DNA of 64,000 nucleotides. Source: JADJVL01 sp046331545. Its GTDB lineage: Bacteria; Acidobacteriota; Holophagae; Holophagales; Holophagaceae. The notes below the pieces were generated by a model. It made no database searches and was not told the DNA's origin. It saw only the letters and a program-made list of their open reading frames with translations. Below are positions 46,583-53,563 of this stretch, piece after piece (the stretch's first letter is position 1; each line of letters opens with the position of its first letter). A program made the position numbers and the translations under genes. The stretch spans positions 2,046,001 to 2,110,000 of the forward strand of contig JAXLQR010000002.1 in the NCBI GenBank assembly GCA_046331545.1. Reading direction: 5' to 3'.

Positions 46583-47542
46583 TCAGGGTACACCCTCACG
46601 CAACTGAGCTTCACCCGCGGCTCCTTCGCCCTCACCGCGGAGCTTCAACGGCTGGGGGACGGCAGGGTCAAGGGCGCCCTCTCCCTTGACGCTGACGGCC
46701 TTCAGCCGATCCACACTCCCCGAGGGCGAAGGAGCTTTTCGGTGCCTCGCCGCGAATTCCTTCGGGGTGAGATCACCGATGGAACTGTGCGGACGCCGGT
46801 GGTTGAAGTCGTAGCGCCAGGCCGCGAGCTTACCCTGCACTTCGGCCATGCTGCGGAAGATCTCGACATCGAGGCACTCCATGCGCAGCCTGCCGTTGAA
46901 GCTCTCGATGAAGGCGTTCTCTGTGGGCTTTCCTGGTCGGATGAACGCCAGCTGGACCTGATGGATGTCGGACCAGGCGTCCATGACTTTCCCTGCGAAC
47001 TCGCTGCCGTTGTCCACGGTGATCGACAGAGGTTTCCCACGCTCCCGCACTGCTTCGTTCATCACCTCGGCCACGTCAGTGCCGTTCAACCTCGGCTTGG
47101 CTCGGAGCGCCACGCACTCCCGGGTGAACTGGTCCACCACGGTAAGGATGCGGAAGGGGCGGCCGTCCTCGAACCGGGCGGCCACAAAGTCCATGCTCCA
47201 CCGCTGGTTCGGCCCGTTGGCGAACTCCACGATCATCGGGCGCCGCCTGGCTATTTTCTTGCGAAGCTTCGTCCGGATCATCAGCCCTTCCTGCTTGTAG
47301 ATCCGATAGACCCGCTTCGCATTCACCGCCCAGCCCTCTCGCCGCAGAAGCACCGTCAGGCGGCGATAGCCGAACCGCACACGTGACGCCGCCAGTTCCT
47401 TCAAGCGCATCCGAAGGGCTGTCTGCGGATCGCGGTGCGACACATACCGTACACTCGCTCGGCAAAGGCCGGCCAAGCCGCAGGCCCGCCGCTCGCTCAG
47501 CCCAAACCCCTTCTGAATCCAGGCCGCGAGCCGGCGCCGCAC
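46583..47542 (-). CDS. IS3-family transposase, orfB (DDE integrase domain)
   Basis: A 319-residue frame, normally made as an OrfAB fusion by -1 frameshifting. An HTH_21-type segment (RVRFGYRRLTVLLRREGW) precedes the integrase core, with catalytic residues in QRWSMDFVAARF (D), ITVDNGSEFAGK (D) and AFIESFNGRLRMECLD (E). The terminal YDFNHRRPHSSIGDLTPKEF is typical of the IS407/IS2-like group. The last 40 residues have no family match and may reflect readthrough at the element's edge. The DDE triad is intact. Confidence 0.9.
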   Translation of the reverse strand: MRRRLAAWIQKGFGLSERRACGLAGLCRASVRYVSHRDPQTALRMRLKELAASRVRFGYRRLTVLLRREGWAVNAKRVYRIYKQEGLMIRTKLRKKIARRRPMIVEFANGPNQRWSMDFVAARFEDGRPFRILTVVDQFTRECVALRAKPRLNGTDVAEVMNEAVRERGKPLSITVDNGSEFAGKVMDAWSDIHQVQLAFIRPGKPTENAFIESFNGRLRMECLDVEIFRSMAEVQGKLAAWRYDFNHRRPHSSIGDLTPKEFAARHRKAPSPSGSVDRLKAVSVKGEGALDPAVPQPLKLRGEGEGAAGEAQLREGVP

Positions 47543-47550
47543 CGCGGCCT

Positions 47551-47817
47551 TCAGACTTTTTTTGAGAGCACTTCCTGCAGGATGTGTTTATCCAGGCTGA
47601 GGTCTGCAACCAACCGCTTGAGCCTGGCGTTCTCCTCGCGAAGCTGGCGCAGCTCCCTCAGCTCAGAAACCCCGAGCCCCTCGAACTGCCGTTTCCACCG
47701 GTAAAAGGTCTGTTCCGCGATCCCCAACTTGCGGCACACCGAAGCCACCTTCGCTCCGTTCTCGACCTCCTTCAACGCGAAGACGATCTGCTCCTCGCTG
47801 TGACCCTTTCTCGGCAT
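47551..47817 (-). CDS. IS3-family transposase, orfA (helix-turn-helix)
   Basis: An 88-residue DNA-binding protein: SEEQIVFALKEVENGAKVA, then CRKLGIAEQTFYRWKRQF (helix-turn-helix) and a leucine-zipper-like coil LRQLREENARLKRLVADLSLD. The frame ends ten bases after a run of seven A (minus strand, complement of 47557-47563) followed by G; slipping back by one base there leads directly into the orfB frame. Confidence 0.92.
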   Translation of the reverse strand: MPRKGHSEEQIVFALKEVENGAKVASVCRKLGIAEQTFYRWKRQFEGLGVSELRELRQLREENARLKRLVADLSLDKHILQEVLSKKV

Positions 47818-47827
47818 CGCTGCCTCC

Positions 47828-49834
47828 TTGGTTGGGCTCCCTTTAGGAGACCACCAAAGGCCCGAGTTTCACCTTTCGACTGGTCCAGTTTTCGGGTTTT
47901 GGGTCACTCCCGGCGAGGCTGTGGCGTTCGGTCTCTCTGCGGACCGTCAGCGAGACTTTTTTCAGCAAAATTCGGCTAACCCATACGATTCAGCCGATCT
48001 CTTCACTTCCTACCTGATGCAGTCCGGAGATACCTGGACTCCTGAATTCAGGAAGTTTGGCACCGCGGTGATGATGGTGGATGTCCCCGAGGCCGGCCTT
48101 TGGGAAGTGAGCATTACGAGTGGACTCCTGATCACTCGGACAATGCAAGTCTCACTGAACGTCGGCACGACAGCCATCGAAGTCACGGATCTGGACGCGG
48201 GTAATTGCCGACTCGGGCTCCGGTCCATCAACACTGGGAACTATTACCGGGAGGAACCCCTCGTCGTGAGATCGGGCACGACCACGGGAGTGGGAGTCCA
48301 ATTCATCACCACTCCTGACAGCCCGAATCGGTACACGATCAAACACCTCAGTGTCGGGCAAGCCAGTCAGAAGGAAGACGGGACCATCCCGCTGATCGCT
48401 TGGAAAAGCGCCCTGATCCGAATCATGCTCCAAGACGGCAAGGGAGACATCGGGGACACGACCAAATATCTCTATCTGGGTGTGCGGAATGATGGCTGGT
48501 ACTACGACATCTACAACGGGCCTGTGGTGGTGAGCCCAAACTCCGTGACAACTGGAACCGCCGCCGGGAACGGTGCCCCATTCGTCATCCCGGCTTACCT
48601 GGTGAAGCCCGGAATCACCGTTGATGCTTATCTATCACCCACGCCGCTCTCTTCATCCTTCCCCAATGGGCATGATGTTGGGACATTGCTGGATCAGAAG
48701 TCGATCAACGTGCAGGTGAATTATCCAAAATCCATCGTCATCAACACCTACGATGTGAGGCCCTTCCCTGGAGCGAGTGGCTGTCCCGTGGCAAGGGACC
48801 CCAGCGGGTTCTGGAACCAGGTGGCCCGCTTCATGGCGGACCTCTATCCGAATCTAAGTGTGACGATCGCCTACCGTGGGAAGATTTGGATCGCGGATCC
48901 CTTGGCAGGGCAGAGCACGATCACCTTGCTTGGAACCACGATGACCACCATGAACGCCATCGCGGCGTCTGAAGGGTACCCCCAGGGAGACGCGACCCAT
49001 TTCTACATCGGGATGATCAACAGTCGGTACATCTCGGACAGCGTTCCAGGGATGACATGGTATGGCTACCCCGGAACGGCCCTTGGGATGTTCGACCCGA
49101 ATGGCCGGACGGGGCATGATCTGGCTCATGAGATGGCCCACGCTCTGGGTCTGGAGCACGCCCCGAGCCCCAACGCCAACCAGTACTACCTCGGTCTGCA
49201 CATCAACCGAGTCGACGGGAATTATCCCTACAGCGGGAACGGGCTCTCTGCCGGCTATGGTTTCAGCAGCTTGAATGGCTGGTTCAACAAAGAGTTGGAA
49301 CGCCATTGGGACCCGATGTCCTACGACTCTCCAAGGACCTTCTCGACTGCCTACTTCTCCGACTACTTCTATCAAACGCTGCTGTCGGCTGGCGTGCAGT
49401 CTCGTCCGGGATTTCCTGCTCCTGCCATGTCCACGGACCCATATGGCATCCCCTTGCTGGATACCGGACAAGCACAGCAAATCAGTGCTTTCATGACGAC
49501 TGCGATGCAGCCCGGAGATCTTTGCTATCAGACTGCTGAGACAACGACCGGCGCTCAAGGCCAATACCTGACCACGACGACTTCGAACGGAGGCACTCCT
49601 CGGGCGCAGCGGGTCTCAACCTCAGGCCAACGAGCCTTGGGCGCGACGAGCCTCGCAAGTCAGGGGATCATGATCATTGACCCGGGGGATGGCGGAGGCG
49701 GTTCCGGTGGACCTGGTGGATCCGGAGGCTCTGGCGGCACGACCAGCTATCCCAACCCCATGAATGGGGACCCTGATGATCCCACCCCGCCTATCCTGAT
49801 CGTGAAGAAGGCGCCGGCCCTGCCGGGCCAGTGA
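47828..49834 (+). CDS. Secreted metzincin-type metalloprotease, 5' end lost to the IS
   Basis: A 668-codon frame. The first about 26 codons are IS-end sequence; genuine protein seems to start at WVTPGEAVAFGLSAD, so the original N-terminus and signal peptide are missing. The zinc site is HEMAHALGLEH (first His residue 434), with a metzincin Met-turn in HWDPMSYDS. The region before it is beta-rich; the C-terminus has a Gly/Ser-rich linker (around residue 620) and ends PPILIVKKAPALPGQ. It was probably an extracellular peptidase. GC is below the core average, indicating foreign origin. Without a signal peptide it is likely non-functional unless a fusion start supplies one. A lipoprotein gene follows after 9 bases. 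Confidence 0.7.
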   Translation: MVGLPLGDHQRPEFHLSTGPVFGFWVTPGEAVAFGLSADRQRDFFQQNSANPYDSADLFTSYLMQSGDTWTPEFRKFGTAVMMVDVPEAGLWEVSITSGLLITRTMQVSLNVGTTAIEVTDLDAGNCRLGLRSINTGNYYREEPLVVRSGTTTGVGVQFITTPDSPNRYTIKHLSVGQASQKEDGTIPLIAWKSALIRIMLQDGKGDIGDTTKYLYLGVRNDGWYYDIYNGPVVVSPNSVTTGTAAGNGAPFVIPAYLVKPGITVDAYLSPTPLSSSFPNGHDVGTLLDQKSINVQVNYPKSIVINTYDVRPFPGASGCPVARDPSGFWNQVARFMADLYPNLSVTIAYRGKIWIADPLAGQSTITLLGTTMTTMNAIAASEGYPQGDATHFYIGMINSRYISDSVPGMTWYGYPGTALGMFDPNGRTGHDLAHEMAHALGLEHAPSPNANQYYLGLHINRVDGNYPYSGNGLSAGYGFSSLNGWFNKELERHWDPMSYDSPRTFSTAYFSDYFYQTLLSAGVQSRPGFPAPAMSTDPYGIPLLDTGQAQQISAFMTTAMQPGDLCYQTAETTTGAQGQYLTTTTSNGGTPRAQRVSTSGQRALGATSLASQGIMIIDPGDGGGGSGGPGGSGGSGGTTSYPNPMNGDPDDPTPPILIVKKAPALPGQ

Positions 49835-49843
49835 AAGGACGAA

Positions 49844-50599
49844 ATGAGGATGGTAGTTGGAACTGGCTGGATCCTTTGCCTAGGGCTCCTGGGTTGCCAT
49901 GGAGGTCTGGATGATGGGTACGGGCCTGCTGGGGATCCGAACGACCACCAACTTGTGCTAAAGGTCTATGGGCCCTCGAAGATGTACGTCGGATCGCAGT
50001 CGGCCGTCATCACCGCCGAGCGGAGCATCGAATCCAGCAACCCGATCCAATGGGCGATGAGTGGCTCAGGGCGGATTGCAAACCCGTCCGGAAGCACGGC
50101 GCCCCCTAACCAGGGCGCCGCTCAGGACTTCTTCCCGCCCACCGGGCTTTCCGGGGGCACCTCGGCATCGATTTGGTTCACCACGGTGGATCCGGTCAAT
50201 GGCAAGTCCCAAACATCGCCGACGCTGGTCGTCGAACTGATTCCAGTGGCCTCACCGATGACCCTCACCCCATACGCATCTGGTACAGGAGATCCAACGG
50301 ACCAGAGCATCGTGGCCGGGAACGAAGTCCGATTCACAGTCGAACCCAAACCAACCCCTGCCGGATTCAACGGGGCGAGCAGCGTGCAGTGGACCATTAT
50401 GAGTGTCTCGCCGCTGGTCCCTACGCCAGGCTCGCTCAGTGACACCACCGTCACGCCTCTGTACTACTCGAGCCGCACCTTTAAGGCTCCTGTAAACCCG
50501 CCCTCGGATTACGACGTGGTGATTCGTGCCTCCATGCACGATCCGTGGTTCAACAGCGACCCGGTAGTAACCTTGACAGTCCACGTGAAAAAGAATTGA
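49844..50599 (+). CDS. Lipoprotein downstream of the metzincin
   Basis: A 251-residue exported lipoprotein; signal peptide with lipobox LGLLGCHGG. Two Ig-like beta-sandwich stretches are suggested (SKMYVGSQSAVITAERSIES; then IVAGNEVRFTVEPKP). An AAAGGA lies just upstream of ATG 49844. It follows the protease by 9 bases and precedes another lipoprotein, so the three form an operon. A role as protease partner or inhibitor is conjecture. Confidence 0.7.
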   Translation: MRMVVGTGWILCLGLLGCHGGLDDGYGPAGDPNDHQLVLKVYGPSKMYVGSQSAVITAERSIESSNPIQWAMSGSGRIANPSGSTAPPNQGAAQDFFPPTGLSGGTSASIWFTTVDPVNGKSQTSPTLVVELIPVASPMTLTPYASGTGDPTDQSIVAGNEVRFTVEPKPTPAGFNGASSVQWTIMSVSPLVPTPGSLSDTTVTPLYYSSRTFKAPVNPPSDYDVVIRASMHDPWFNSDPVVTLTVHVKKN

Positions 50600-50618
50600 G
50601 TTGGGGGGCCAATGCATT

Positions 50619-51179
50619 ATGGCCCCACCACTCGCCTCGGCGGGAACATTGAAACCCATCCATACTCTCCTGCTCGTTCTCCCATTGCTTCTCGCGTGCC
50701 CGGGGAATGGGGACCCTGGCCCAGGGTCGCTCGACAATCGAACCACGACGTATTCGGTCCAGTTGACCCCAACCCAAGTCACGCTTCGTCCCAATGGCCC
50801 GGCACAGGCGTACGTTGCCCGAGTTTTCGAGCAACCTGCAGGCACCGCGGTGTCTCTTCGTGCATGGTCGCTCACGACTTCAACTCGGTACACCTGGGAA
50901 GTCATCGGCGACCCTCAGGGCGCCGATGGTGGGCACTTCGCGTTCAATGCAACCGGTTCACTTAAGGACGCGGACACTTCTCAGATGATCGACCCTGCAG
51001 GCTTCGTGATGCAGCAGCTCTACTACTCGCCACCGACCCTCCCGCAAGGGACGACTCACTTGGATCTGAAGGTGCGGCTTACGATCACTCCACCTCAGGG
51101 GACGCCCTTGGCTGTTGGCGAGACCGCCGTGGCGGTCGACGTGAATACTCCTCTTGTTCAAATATCGTATGAGCGTTGA
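50619..51179 (+). CDS. Lipoprotein with Ig-like domain
   Basis: A 186-residue protein with signal peptide LLLVLPLLLACPGNG (lipobox). The mature part reads as one Ig-like domain (QLTPTQVTLRPNGPAQAYVARV). The start is uncertain: ATG 50619 has a G-run upstream; TTG 50601 and TTG 50648 are in frame, the latter giving the most typical signal length. It lies 19 bases after the previous lipoprotein gene. Confidence 0.6.
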   Translation: MAPPLASAGTLKPIHTLLLVLPLLLACPGNGDPGPGSLDNRTTTYSVQLTPTQVTLRPNGPAQAYVARVFEQPAGTAVSLRAWSLTTSTRYTWEVIGDPQGADGGHFAFNATGSLKDADTSQMIDPAGFVMQQLYYSPPTLPQGTTHLDLKVRLTITPPQGTPLAVGETAVAVDVNTPLVQISYER

Positions 51180-51395
51180 GGCCAGACCCGGAAGTGAAGT
51201 GGCCGCGGTGCTCGCGCCAGTCAAGCCTCGGGTAGCAACTTCATGGTGCCCCCAGCTCTGTTCGGGAGGCCAGGGCTCCACCACATCCGATTCCCAATCA
51301 CCTCTGGGGCGCCCATCAAAGCTTGATTCGGTCGCAGCGTTGGAATTGACCAAAGAGGCATTGAAAGAAGTGCCCTGAGCAAGAGGTACCGGATC

Positions 51396-51794
51396 ATGCA
51401 TCACTCCCACCCAAAAATTGACCTCTTGGTTGCTGTGACTCTAGCCGCTTCATTGGGGTGTAGTGGCGGGGCAAAGAATGGTGCAGATCCCTCCTACGAT
51501 CCTGGCAAGCTTTGGGTTCAACCCAGCCCTGCAACGCTCACACCAGGTGCGACGCTCTCCTTCCGGGCAATTCCGGAAGTGCATTCTGAGGCGCCCCTTA
51601 TAAAGACAGCCACATGGTCGGTAATCGAAGCGAGCGGCGGGATCGTGCAATCGGTCGGGAACGGAGAGACGGCCTTCTACACTGCACCAGCGGCTCAAGG
51701 TACAAGGGCTGAGGTGGCCAGGAGGGCGAACAACCGGGGCATGGGGATCTCCTGTAGAGGTCGGGCTGAGTTCGATGCTACTTATAGTCAGTAG
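51396..51794 (+). CDS. Truncated Ig-like lipoprotein
   Basis: A 132-residue frame with a signal peptide ending in AASLGCSGG (lipobox). Residues 42-104 are an Ig-like repeat of a common bacterial type (VQPSPATLTPGATLSFRAIP ... TAPAAQGT). After that the usual closing strand is missing and an Arg-rich, unrelated stretch runs to the stop, which overlaps the C-box region of the next gene. The 3' part was probably replaced when the controller module entered. The preceding 216 bases (51180-51395) contain no clear gene. Confidence 0.55.
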   Translation: MHHSHPKIDLLVAVTLAASLGCSGGAKNGADPSYDPGKLWVQPSPATLTPGATLSFRAIPEVHSEAPLIKTATWSVIEASGGIVQSVGNGETAFYTAPAAQGTRAEVARRANNRGMGISCRGRAEFDATYSQ

Positions 51795-51804
51795 ACCTAT
51801 AATC
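51780..51804 (+). promoter_or_regulatory. Two C-boxes and -10 box of the controller gene
   Basis: ACTTATAGTC (51780-51789) and ACCTATAATC (51795-51804) are 15 bases apart start to start and agree at 8 of 10 positions. Their form and spacing resemble the paired operators bound by restriction-modification controller proteins. TATAAT (51798-51803) lies inside the second box and no good -35 is present, as expected for an autoregulated promoter. The controller's GTG is 24 bases downstream. Confidence 0.65.
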
Positions 51805-51827
51805 GTCAACAAACCCAGCATGGCCGC

Positions 51828-52055
51828 GTGCCAGCCGGGACCAAGCGCAAGAGCGCACGCCAGACCTTCGCGGAAAACCTCCGTTCCGTAAGGCTTGCCC
51901 GCGGGCTTTCCCAGGAAGCCCTGGCGGATCTTTCGGGCCTCCACCGGACCTACGTGGGTTCCGTGGAGCGGGGCGAGCGGAACATCAGCATCGACAACAT
52001 TGAATGCCTGGCTGAGGCCTTGGGGGTCCACATCTCGGAGCTGGTCTCGAGTTGA
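51828..52055 (+). CDS. XRE-family controller (C) protein, restriction-modification type
   Basis: A 75-residue helix-turn-helix protein: FAENLRSVRLARGLSQEALADLSGLHRTYVGSVERGERNISIDNIECLAEAL. The length and the GLHRTY-x3-ERGERN-x4-NIE pattern are those of C proteins that time expression of restriction and methylation genes. It starts at GTG 51828 with no clear Shine-Dalgarno, giving a very short leader behind the TATAAT box. Ordinary small XRE regulators can look alike; the paired C-boxes support the C-protein reading. Confidence 0.75.
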   Translation: MPAGTKRKSARQTFAENLRSVRLARGLSQEALADLSGLHRTYVGSVERGERNISIDNIECLAEALGVHISELVSS

Positions 52056-52098
52056 CCGGAGTGTTGGGCGTAAGGTGGCGTGTGGAGGTAGGGCCGTA

Positions 52099-52713
52099 AT
52101 GGATTTTGGCGAGCGCCTGGACGCCTGGTTGGTGGACGTAGCATCCTCGGGGCGGTGGCTCCTGAGCCTCTATACGAGGCTCCAAGACCCTGTCCAGCGG
52201 ATGCGGGCGGAGTGGCTCGAGCGAGCCGCGGTAGATCGCCTGAAGCGGCGAACCCACACGGTCACCCAGAGGCTGGAAGCCCGGAGTAGTGCCCTCAGGG
52301 GAAGCATCCAGGGGTTGGATGAATCCGAATCTGAACGCATCGTCTGGAGGACAGCTTTCAAGGCCGTCTGCGGGGTCGCCATGCTGTACCGATTTGGAGC
52401 GCCTCAGGACCCGACCCTGAAGCGCCTTGAAGCGACCTGGACCCGGGCCCTCCGGATCGCCGTGGAAGGCTACGTGGCGGCTTTCCCGATTGAGATCGCG
52501 CGGATGGAAGTAGAGCAAAGCTTCCTGGAAGCGGTCGAAGAAGGCGTCGCGGCCACGAAGGACGATCTGGTCAGGGATGGACGAGTTTCTACCAAGGAAG
52601 CCGAAGAAATGAGTGAAGGAATGAGGCGCGAATTCGCAGAGGACCTCAATGGGGTGCTACAAGCGACCTTGGAACGTTACGAGATTCTTGGTGACGGAGA
52701 TTCGACCCAATGA
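52099..52713 (+). CDS. Uncharacterised helical protein downstream of the C protein
   Basis: A 204-residue protein, almost entirely helical and charged, with no signal peptide (one weakly hydrophobic stretch, AFKAVCGVAMLYRFGA). GGAGGT lies nine bases before ATG 52099. In C-protein operons this position usually holds the restriction endonuclease, but no PD-(D/E)xK, HNH or GIY-YIG motif can be seen. No family was recognised. GC is below that of the core. Confidence 0.65.
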   Translation: MDFGERLDAWLVDVASSGRWLLSLYTRLQDPVQRMRAEWLERAAVDRLKRRTHTVTQRLEARSSALRGSIQGLDESESERIVWRTAFKAVCGVAMLYRFGAPQDPTLKRLEATWTRALRIAVEGYVAAFPIEIARMEVEQSFLEAVEEGVAATKDDLVRDGRVSTKEAEEMSEGMRREFAEDLNGVLQATLERYEILGDGDSTQ

Positions 52714-53243
52714 GGCCCTTATTGCTCTCGAGGCCCGCTCCCGCAATAGCGTAAGGGGTGTTTAATGGAGAATTCGATATCCAGGACCGAACATTAGATT
52801 TAAGCTCCCTTACAATCCTATAGGCATCACACGTTGCATAAATCGGCGGCAGAGTTCGAGGTTTGGCTAGGGATTAATTAATCTCGAAATCTGGATTTAT
52901 AAGCATTCAGTTAAGCATTTTAAACAACTCGAGGGCCTTGGGAAAAGTCTGGATTCTGGAACACGTCCAGAAGTGGGACAGCCGAATGTAGGTGGCCGTC
53001 CTCGATTTCGGACAACTCAAAGATATAATATGATAATAAAGGGGTTGTAACGGTCATCAGTTGTGATCTGCGTCGGCGCGGGAAATCCTTCTGGTTGCTA
53101 GAGAGGTAAGGGGTATCTGGTGAACGGCTGGACCAAACAATGACTATGGTAACGGTCGTCAAATTTGTTTGAGAGGGACAATACAGTGCTACAGCATGAT
53201 TAACCCAAGGCGCGAACCACGCCTATAACATAAAGGAGAAACT
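52714..53243. other. AT-rich intergenic segment
   Basis: About 530 bases with no supported gene. An imperfect inverted repeat (CCCTTATTGC at 52716, with GCAATA at 52743 and TAAGGG at 52752) may terminate the helical-protein transcript. A 12-base palindrome GATTAATTAATC lies at 52872-52883, and AAGCATT is repeated near 52900. Base composition drops sharply here and stays low to about 56.0 kb. A minus-strand frame at 52920-53162 lacks a ribosome-binding site and is not credited. Confidence 0.45.
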
Positions 53244-53531
53244 GTGTTTGCTCTACTTACCTACGATATCGCCGAGAGACCTGGTGGTCATAAACAATTC
53301 TCGGATGAAATGAAAACATTAGGATGGGCCGATGCTACTAAAAAGGGTCAGTTGCCAAATACTACACTTTTTAAAAATCCCTCAACAAGTCAGCATGAAA
53401 GTACTAAATTTTTGGATGAATGTGAAGCAGATGTAACTAAAGCAACCAACTTAGTAAAAATAAAAATTCCGGGCTTTATGTTAGAGCGTTACATTATGGG
53501 ATCTTGTGATAATTTTCGTCAAAAGGCATAA
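53244..53531 (+). CDS. Small protein of unknown function in the AT-rich segment
   Basis: A 95-residue protein starting at GTG 53244, with AAAGGAGA five bases upstream. The opening strand FALLTYDIAE, a following helix and a later FLDECEADVTKATNLVKIKI suggest a small alpha/beta (ferredoxin-like) fold, superficially like Cas2/VapD-type proteins; this is only a fold impression. Codon use is AT-rich and foreign to the genome. It lies 32 bases before the M4 protease gene and may share its transcript. Confidence 0.6.
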   Translation: MFALLTYDIAERPGGHKQFSDEMKTLGWADATKKGQLPNTTLFKNPSTSQHESTKFLDECEADVTKATNLVKIKIPGFMLERYIMGSCDNFRQKA

Positions 53532-53563
53532 AATTCCTCATTACATGAACAAGGAGAATGGCA

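Larger units (their letters stand above)
46483..47906 (-). mobile_element. IS3-family insertion sequence (IS407-like group)
   Basis: Two overlapping transposase frames (orfA and orfB) are joined by an A7G slippery run. Probable ends are imperfect inverted repeats: TGACCC at 46483 and its complement GGGTCA at 47901-47906, with weaker matching further in (CAGT...GTGA in both arms). No matching target duplication is seen next to these ends, so either the exact boundaries are off by some bases or flanking DNA has been deleted. The flanking genes are cut at both sides. Confidence 0.7.

Noticed and set aside
46483..47906. A target-site duplication around the IS
   Set aside because: The four bases outside the proposed ends (GGTT on the left, CTCC on the right) do not match, so no duplication is claimed.
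51154..51378. A 74-codon frame between two lipoprotein genes
   Set aside because: It overlaps the end of the upstream gene, has no good start signal, and shows no recognisable feature.
52920..53162. An 80-codon minus-strand frame in the AT-rich gap
   Set aside because: No ribosome-binding site, no hydrophobic or domain pattern, and isolated from other minus-strand genes.
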